The translations under genes and the position numbers were made by a program. 64,000 nt of DNA, taken from the NCBI RefSeq assembly GCF_001540865.1, contig NC_033628.1:1550001-1614000 (forward strand), read 5' to 3'. Positions 57,886 through 64,000 of this stretch are shown here, piece by piece (within the stretch, counting starts at the first letter, position 1; the number at the start of each line of letters is the position of its first letter). Under the pieces are notes generated by a model that searched no databases, was not told the DNA's origin, and saw only the letters and a list, made by a program, of their open reading frames with translations. The stretch comes from Ananas comosus (lineage: Eukaryota > Streptophyta > Magnoliopsida > Poales > Bromeliaceae).

Positions 57886-58209
57886 ATTAATTTATTTTTT
57901 TTTTCTAATTTATAAAAATAAAACTAAATTTAAAATATTTTTTAAAAGGAGGCTAGATAGGCAATTTTTATTTCCAAAGATCCTAGACAAGGAAATAGAT
58001 CTATCTTTTGTTGACTCAAGAAGTGAGTCTTTTTTGCATATCTTTTGGCTTACGATGTATCCCAAATTAATACTATTGAAACGTGTGAGGTAGTAAAAGA
58101 TAAAATGAGTTGTACGATACTTTTCTATTAAAATGATGCTATAAAAATATTGTTTTTACATTTTTATGCAACATGAATGGTGTTGTTTCTATGTAAAATA
58201 ATTGTTTTA

Positions 58210-58332
58210 GGCCCCGTTTGGTTGGGAGAATAAGCGGGGATAAAGAAAATTATTCCCGCTATTCCGCCAAACGGGATGAAAATTGGCCGAGAACTTTGCC
58301 TCCCATTAGGGGCTGGAAATTAATTTATCCCA
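58210..58332. mobile_element. Harbinger-type MITE left end, interrupted
   Basis: TTA (58207-58209) then GGCCCCGTTTGGTTGGGA and GAATAAGCGGGGATAAAG match the right end of the 41175 element, including a shared 'ctattccgcc' block. The element is split at 58332 by the next insertion and its right end was not found, so it may be truncated. Confidence 0.6.
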
Positions 58333-59118
58333 GGGCTTTTTTAGCATTTAGTCCCTGGCAATTTTTTATTTTAAAAATAGTCCTGTCAAAATTTAATTTA
58401 CAAAAATGATCCTAGACCTGCCACGCAGGCGCCACGTCAGCGCCACGCGGGCGGGGCTGGAGGCGGTAGTTAAGTTAAACAAGGTGAACCATTCACCGTG
58501 TCTAAATACGGTGAATGGTTCACCGTATTTAGTACGTATTTTTTGTATATTGAAAAGAGGAATAGGAAATTTGTATTCATTTTCTTCTCTTTTTCAAAAA
58601 TCCGAATCCGAACCCGAAAATCAAATTAAAATTCAAACCCGGATCCGAATCCGACGGATTTTAAAAATTCATACCCATATCCATATCCGACCAAAAACTC
58701 AAAACCCGAACCTGAACCCAATGGGTTTTAAAAATCTATACCGTTGGATGAAGATCTAAGAAATAAAAATTATTAAATATTTTATATTGTATAAATAAAT
58801 AAAAATAAATTATATATATATATATATAATTTATTCGGATTTGGATTCGGATAATATTTCGAATATCCATATCTATTGACATCCCTACTCCTTATCCCTC
58901 TTTTCAATATACAAAAAATACGTACTAAACACGGTGAACCATTCATCGTGAACACGGTGAATGATTCACCATGTTCAACTTAACACACGGGTCTGGCCTT
59001 GCCCGCGTGGCGCTGACGTGGCACTTGCGTGGCAGGCTCGGGGCCATTGCAAATTAAATTTTGACAGGGCTAATTTTAAAATAAAAATTTGCCAGGGGAC
59101 TAAATGCAAAAAAAGCCT
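58333..59118. mobile_element. MULE-type foldback element, 786 bp, perfect 9-bp TSD
   Basis: A perfect 9-bp direct repeat, tttatccca, lies at 58324-58332 and 59119-59127. The ends are GGGCTTTTTTAGCATTTAGT and, reversed, AGGCTTTTTTTGCATTTAGT. Pairing continues for about 70 bp (tgacagg...aaattaaattt). Further inner pairs are gccacgtcagcgccacgcgg, and aatacggtgaatggttcacc with tatattgaaaagagg. The arms pair over most of the element apart from a roughly 270-bp loop, so it could fold into a long hairpin. No coding capacity. Confidence 0.88.
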
Positions 59119-59324
59119 TTTATCCCACAATAATTTACCCACTATAGAAGATTTTTATTTAAGATTATAACTTACGAAATAAATTTTAGCTCACTGTAAA
59201 ATTCTCAAAATTATGATTCAGGGCAATACATTCGCCCTATGAGATTATTTATCACATTCTAAGAGAATTCACTGCACTCCCAGAAGAGAAGAAAAAAAAA
59301 AGAAAAAAAAAAGAAAAAAAAAAA

Positions 59325-60368
59325 GGGTAAACTTCAAATACCACCTCTATGATATTTTATTTTTTTACTTAAAAAACCATATAGTTTAGGGTGCGTTTGG
59401 TTCGCGCTATTTTTTAAAGATTCCTAGTAATCCAATGGAAATAAAAAAATATGACGGTGTTTGGCTAAACGCACTAAGTAATCTAGTTGGCAATATTAGA
59501 TTCACTTGGGAATAAGATTCACCCTAGAGTACTAATCTCATTTCCTTGAGGAAGGGTGAGTATCCTCATATTAATGGATTGGGATAATCATAATATGTCT
59601 AATCTCTTTCTTTTTTCTTACCCGCCGGCTAATTGATATTATTTTTCTTTACACTCTAACCTTATTTCTCTCTCTAAACTTATTTTTCTCTCTAAAATTC
59701 AACTTTTTTTTTCTCTCTCTAAACTAAGCTTTCTCTCTCTCTCTTTCTAAAATTTCAATTCTCTCACTCCCTCTAGTTTCGACTATATTTTTCTTTCTAT
59801 TTTTTTAATTATGCTCTCTCTCTCTAACTTATACTCTCTCTCCTTTTTTTCTAAAAATATGTTGAAACTTTTGTTAACATTATCTAAAATTAATTAAATA
59901 AATAAATAAATAAATTTTATATTTTTTATAATATTAAATAAAATGGCTAATTAATATTACCGTGCGAACCAAACACAAAAATTTCACATTTTTAGTAATA
60001 GAATGAATAGGAATAAGATTCTCGGATATCTTTTATTCCTAGTAATCTTTCATAATGCGAACCAAACGTACCCTTAAAGTGTATCAAATTAGTGTAATTG
60101 TGGTTTTATTTTTTTTTTCTTTTCGTCAGCTCCTCTGTTAATATGTTATTAAATTATATACAAAAAACTTCAGATACCCCAACTAAGTTTATCGATATTC
60201 ACTTTAGTACATTTTAGTTTTAACTTTGTCATTGATCTAACGAAAAAAAAAAATAGTAAAATGAATAAAAAAAGAGAAAAATGAAATCACATGACACTAA
60301 TTTGGTACATTTTAAACAATAGGATACGAAAGTGAGAAAATGCAAAACCACGTGGGTGGTAAAAAAAT
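59325..60368. mobile_element. GTGGTTTC-family MITE, split by a younger insertion
   Basis: Left part gggtaaacttcaaataccac up to 'ccatatagttta'. The right part resumes with 'aaagtgtatcaaattagtg' and ends near 'ccacgtgggtggta'. Removing 59389-60076 restores the family phrase 'gtttaaagtgtatcaaattag' found in the other copies. Confidence 0.78.
59389..60073. mobile_element. Tourist-like MITE, 685 bp, TTA TSD, nested
   Basis: Left end GGGTGCGTTTGGTTCGC and right end, reversed, GGGTACGTTTGGTTCGC. The inner arms include 'gattcctagtaatcc' against 'ttcctagtaatctttc'. TTA duplications at 59386-59388 and 60074-60076 support PIF/Harbinger mobilisation. The core holds T-rich 'ctctctctaaa' repeats and no transposase. 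Confidence 0.88.
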
Positions 60369-60812
60369 GCAAAATTTTATATAGTAATGACCATCAATAA
60401 AATTTCTTCATAGCATAGATATATAACACACAATTTTCTTTTTATACATTAATTTTTAAAAAAAAGGAGCCTAGCTATACAGTAACAAATGACAAACCAA
60501 AAAAAAAAAAAAAACAACAAAACCCTCGTATACATGTAGAGAGAGAGATGAGCTCCTCCTGTACATTTAAAAGCACAGGTATTCAACATATTTGTATTTA
60601 TTTTAGCCGTATGATTGCCTCAAGATTCATACAATACGTATTAGTAAAAAAAACTTAATGAAACACATCATTAATAATGTTATAGAATCTTAAAGATGAT
60701 TTGATGGCAAAAAAATTACAAGCAAAATTACTTGTGTGTTTTAAAAAGCGTGCGGGAGCTCAAAGTCTATGTATATGTATGCTTTAAAATTCACGCTACG
60801 TACACGTACGTA

Positions 60813-61343
60813 TTAAACCCCTCGAGCCAACATCTCCTGGAACTCCACAAGCGACCGTTGGCTTTGGAGCCTCATCTCCTCCTTAAACCTCCGAATGAAC
60901 ATCTCCGCTCTCAAATCCACCTCTCCCATCCCCCTCACCGCGCTCGGCATCGACGCCTCCCACGAAGCAGAAGCAGAAGCAGAAGAAGTAGAAAATCCAA
61001 GCGGCGCACCGAACGGACTATTCGTCTCACTCTTCTTCGACCCTTTAACCAGCTTATCGTCGACCTCCGGTTCTACGTGCTCGACGCGCGCCGGTTCGGG
61101 CTCGTTGTAGAGATCGTCGACGTAAACCGGCGCGGAGCTTCCGTGCCGGTGTAAGGACTTCGGGGGACGGCTTGTTCGGCGTCGACGGTCGCAGGTGGGG
61201 TCGACGGTGTTGAACCGTGCTATCGTGCGCGCGACGATCGTCGAGCGCTTGAGTTTCGAAACTCTTGTTCGGATTGCGGAACCGAGCTTCTTCCACGCCT
61301 TTTTAGTAGGTAGGAGGTTGTGTTTGAGGCCCATGCAAAACAT
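60813..61343 (-). CDS. DUF761 domain protein (cotton-fibre-protein-like)
   Basis: Single-exon gene of 176 residues starting MFCMGLKHNLLPTKKAWKKL (first ATG 61343; an alternative at 61334). The N-terminal third is basic (TRVSKLKRSTIVAR), followed by a low-complexity middle with an Ala/Ser run. The C-terminal motif RAEMFIRRFKEEMRLQSQRS followed by LVEFQEMLARGV matches the DUF761 C-terminal signature (AEEFIxRFxxQxxLQRQxSxxxYxEML). DUF761 proteins are plant-specific and mostly unassigned, some linked to cell elongation or stress. On the minus strand a TATA-like catataag lies about 95 bp upstream of the ATG. Function not assigned. Confidence 0.88.
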   Translation of the reverse strand: MFCMGLKHNLLPTKKAWKKLGSAIRTRVSKLKRSTIVARTIARFNTVDPTCDRRRRTSRPPKSLHRHGSSAPVYVDDLYNEPEPARVEHVEPEVDDKLVKGSKKSETNSPFGAPLGFSTSSASASASWEASMPSAVRGMGEVDLRAEMFIRRFKEEMRLQSQRSLVEFQEMLARGV

Positions 61344-62715
61344 GAGAAGTGATGTGTGAGTGTTTGTGTGTGAGAGAGAGAGGGATATAGGGGTTTGGTT
61401 ATAAGAGTGAGAGGGGAGTTGTGGAGGTCTAGGGGGTTCTTATATGCTTGTTGAATATAATTAAGGTTAAGTGTGAAGTGTGAGATGCTTTAATTAAGCT
61501 TAATTAAGTGCCTTTTTCTTGAACCATGATATACATATATATGTTTTTATGGGAGTTATTGCGTGATATAAAATGAAAGGGTGTGTAAATAATCTTTTTT
61601 TTGAGAAAAAGTGTAAATAATCTTCGCTTTTGGCATCATCTTGTGGGTAAGACCTACGCTATGTGGTTGACTTAATTTGGGTGGCATTGGAGCATCTCTT
61701 CTTACTTTTCAAGGGAGCTGTTGCTATGACCATAGTACCCCTTTAATGCTAGAGAAAAATGGATCCGGGTTGGTGGAGCTTCATCGGTCGCAATTCATTC
61801 CAAATGAAAAGGTAAGTTGGGGTTAAAAATAAAAAAAAAATAATCTAACACGAATCGTAAAAGAAAAATAGATCGAAAGGTGGGAGAACCCTTTCTTCTT
61901 AAAATCTGTCCCAATATGCTAAAAAATTTATAAATTTGTTCTCGTTCCGGTCTGCCCTAAAAGGAGCAGTAAGTGGGCATAAAAAAAAAAAACAATCAAC
62001 TCGTGAGAAGTGTTGTCTGAGTACTAGTATTATAATTTTTAAAATTTATATTTCTGAGCTTTTCAAAATATGAAATTAAGGATCTTATGACTCCACAGTC
62101 TTAAAGCACGTCTTATAATCCCACCTCTTTTGCCTAAAAAAGAATTTAGAATTTTTTTTTTTTTTTCGAATGATCTATTGGAGACTATTATTGCTGAAAA
62201 TAGAAGTAGAAACGAGACATCAAAATACTCTCATCTTGCAAGAAGTTGTACCTCATAAATAAGTCAATAAAAGCAAAATAGCCAAGGCAAAGGGCAAGAA
62301 AGTCATTTCATCTCTTCTAAGCATCAAATTGAATATATTTCAACGAAAAGCAAGGGATTACTTAATATACTTTGTCCCTAACCAGGTATTATATTGTGAA
62401 TGGATCCTCTTATTTTCCTCTCTTTAGTTACCACTTTATCACCACCCTTCCCCTTTTTCATGCTAATTTATGTGGACGGCAAAGATACCACCTCCCAACT
62501 TGCAGCAAAAACATTCTTTTTTTTAAAAAGAAATAGAAGCACATTTTCTTGGTTTGCTTAAAGCCTAAGGATGTGAAAGAGAATATGCTAATGTATGGAA
62601 TGATCCTTCTATATACAGTGCTTTATATGTAGTGAGGTCCCTACTTAAAAGGTGGGAACATGATTAATTGTCACCTTCTCTTTGTTCCTCTCCAAGCCAA
62701 GTGAATAACCTTTTC
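61344..62715. other. Intergenic, DUF761 5' flank
   Basis: The promoter side has a (GA)n run (about 61372-61382). No recognisable gene is present. AT-rich with poly-A and poly-T runs. Confidence 0.5.
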
Positions 62716-62783
62716 TTTTTTTTTTGAGAAATAGGTAGCAAGCTACCTGCTTCATTCATTAAGCAAAATGAACTAAGCGTACA
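62716..62783 (-). mobile_element. 5'-truncated SINE with 17-bp target duplication
   Basis: Identical 17-bp repeats (aagtgaataaccttttc) lie at 62699-62715 and 62784-62800. The insert read on the minus strand is gcttagttcattttgcttaa, tgaatgaagcaggtagcttg and ctacctatttctc, then A-rich sequence. This matches the 3' end of the SINE at 46250 only. Confidence 0.85.
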
Positions 62784-63009
62784 AAGTGAATAACCTTTTC
62801 ATAAGTAATTTCAGAAGATTCAAATTTTAACTCCACAAATTTGTCATCAATGGTGACTTTTCTTTTCCTAAGTTATGGTTTTCAAGATAGGCAATGTGTT
62901 TTGCAGTACTTGTTTTGATTTTATGGCACTTGTGTGGTGTTTTGTTCTATTATTATTAATTGCAGTCTAGTTATTTTGTGCAGATCAAGATACCCTATAT
63001 TTTTACAAA

Positions 63010-63090
63010 GATGGCATACTATTCGCTTTATTCATTAAGTAAATTGAACTCGGCTACAGATGTGAGACAGGAAGGGCCTCGATGGAGTAA
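63010..63090 (-). mobile_element. SINE-related fragment, minus strand
   Basis: Read on the minus strand: cgaggcccttcctgtctcac, atctgtagccgagttcaatt, then aatgaataaagcgaatagta and tgcca. It is related to the plus-strand fragment at 52040. Partly matching flanks (gataccctatatttt and gataccctgcatttt) may be an aged target duplication. Confidence 0.6.
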
Positions 63091-63274
63091 CAACAAAAAA
63101 AAAGATTAAAAAAAAAATGATACCCTGCATTTTAGTAGCTTACTATTCAAGAGGCAATGACAATTTAATGTGCAAAGTAGTGCAAAAGAGACTAAAAAGA
63201 GTACAGCTTCTTTCTATATGGACACAACTAAACAGTAGTTAACAGTACCTAGTTGCTTTATAATTTCCGTTAAA

Positions 63275-63330
63275 AGTTTATTTTTTAATATAACGAACAA
63301 AGCGATAGCATGTTACCATTCTCTCAAAAA
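63275..63330 (+). mobile_element. SINE 3'-end remnant
   Basis: agtttattttttaatataac then gaacaaagcgatagcatgtt and accattctctc followed by A-rich sequence. It resembles only the last 50 bases of the SINE family. Confidence 0.45.
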
Positions 63331-63549
63331 ACACCAACATAACTGTATGTGATAACTTAGTTTTGAAAGGGAACAACCTTTCTCTAAGATCAGTTACAAC
63401 AGCATATATGTATACAGCCACACCAAAAGTTACACTAACACCAAAATAACCACCACTAATGACTTAACTATAGATAGGGAGAACAACCAAGTTCCTATAG
63501 GAATTACAACAGTGTTAAGTAGAAAGGCAATAACAAAGAAAGAGGAGCC

Positions 63550-63877
63550 CTAAGAGCACACTTGGTTTGCTTGCTCGAAATGCTCGGCCTGGGAAGCTGC
63601 GGCTTCGTCCGATACAAGGGCCTCTAAAAGGAGAGTCTTGACCTCCCAAGAATCATATGGAAACCCCGGCCTTTTATATGCATTGAGAAGAGCTGTACTT
63701 CCTTGCCTCACTAACTTTGCGTAGGCGCTGCCGCCGACATCGTCGTTCCTTCGTATTGCCTCTAGTAGAGTTAAAGTTGGCTCGTATCTTTCCAGCATCC
63801 TCGACCCGAATACTTTCGAGACTGCAGCTTCTTGGTGGACGATGTTAGGCCATGCCTCTGTTCCACTGCTCCAGAAC
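63550..63877 (-). CDS. Unrecognised plant protein, last exon (5' partial)
   Basis: The acceptor gtgcag lies at 63878-63883 (minus strand). One base completes a codon, then 108 residues run from FWSSGTEAWPNIVHQEAAVS to the TAG at 63550-63552. The frame uses the full exon, not only from the internal Met at 63798. The motif SAYAKLVRQGSTALLNAYKR followed by PGFPYDSWEVKTLLLEALVS and an Ala/Gln-rich end (AAASQAEHFEQANQVCS) resembles the conserved C-terminal module 'LLxEGxAALLNA...FPY...V...ALxS..AAA..A..F..AN' of plant secreted or cell-wall proteins that I know only as uncharacterised. Upstream exons lie beyond the right edge; 63884-64000 appears to be intron. Function not assigned. Confidence 0.7.
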
Positions 63878-64000
63878 CTGCACAGGTTTGAAGTATGTTT
63901 GAGTGCTCGTTTGGCCAGCTTTCTGGAACTACCGCTTTACTTGAGAAGCAGCAGGTGGGTATTTGGCAGACAAAAATCTGGAGGTTTTAGGCCTCAAAAG

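Overview
This is a nuclear plant genome window. The genes are split by many GT-AG introns, third codon positions in the PAL, membrane-protein and DUF761 genes are strongly GC-rich, and the intergenic DNA is AT-rich and full of MITEs and SINEs. GC-rich coding exons of this kind suggest a commelinid monocot. A pineapple-like genome would fit, but I cannot establish the species from sequence alone. N characters at 1366 and 37664-37686 show that this is an assembled scaffold.

Layout. 1-2532 is an intron of a phenylalanine ammonia-lyase (PAL) gene and carries a ~1.05 kb near-identical tandem duplication. 2533-4282 is the large PAL exon 2; exon 1 lies off the left edge. 7918-8199 (-) is a two-exon gene for a 56-residue single-pass membrane protein. 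It is divergent from a complete 13-exon adenosine kinase gene (8866-13583, +). 14588-16927 is a 2.3 kb Mutator-type element with long terminal inverted repeats, a perfect 9-bp target duplication and GC-rich internal segments (Pack-MULE-like). 18205-19588 (+) encodes a multi-pass membrane protein with an apparent reading-frame break near its N-terminus. 23877-26775 (-) is a complete cryptochrome 2 gene. 28805-34161 (-) is a complete 10-exon glycosyltransferase family 8 gene of the IPUT1/PGSIP6 type.

34162-47113 is a 13 kb gene-free, transposon-rich stretch with Mutator-type MITEs, TTA-duplicating PIF/Harbinger-type MITEs, (TA)n-flanked inverted-repeat elements, one nested insertion and a SINE with a 21-bp target duplication. 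47114-49174 (+) is a three-exon R2R3-MYB of the MYB13/14/15 subgroup. 53965-57240 (-) is a complete 7-exon cytosolic malate dehydrogenase gene. 57539-60368 holds two nested transposon insertions. 60813-61343 (-) is a single-exon DUF761 protein gene. 63550-63877 (-) is the last exon of a plant protein I could not name.

The genes are independent single-gene units, not an operon or cluster. They cover phenylpropanoid entry (PAL), adenosine salvage (ADK), blue-light sensing (CRY2), GIPC sphingolipid glucuronosylation (IPUT1), malate/NADH metabolism (MDH) and transcription (MYB). One functional link is suggestive only: subgroup-2 MYBs are known regulators of phenylpropanoid and lignin genes, and PAL lies about 43 kb away. 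I found no clearly new biological system. The most informative non-genic content is the layered transposon record, which can be read down to exact target-site duplications.
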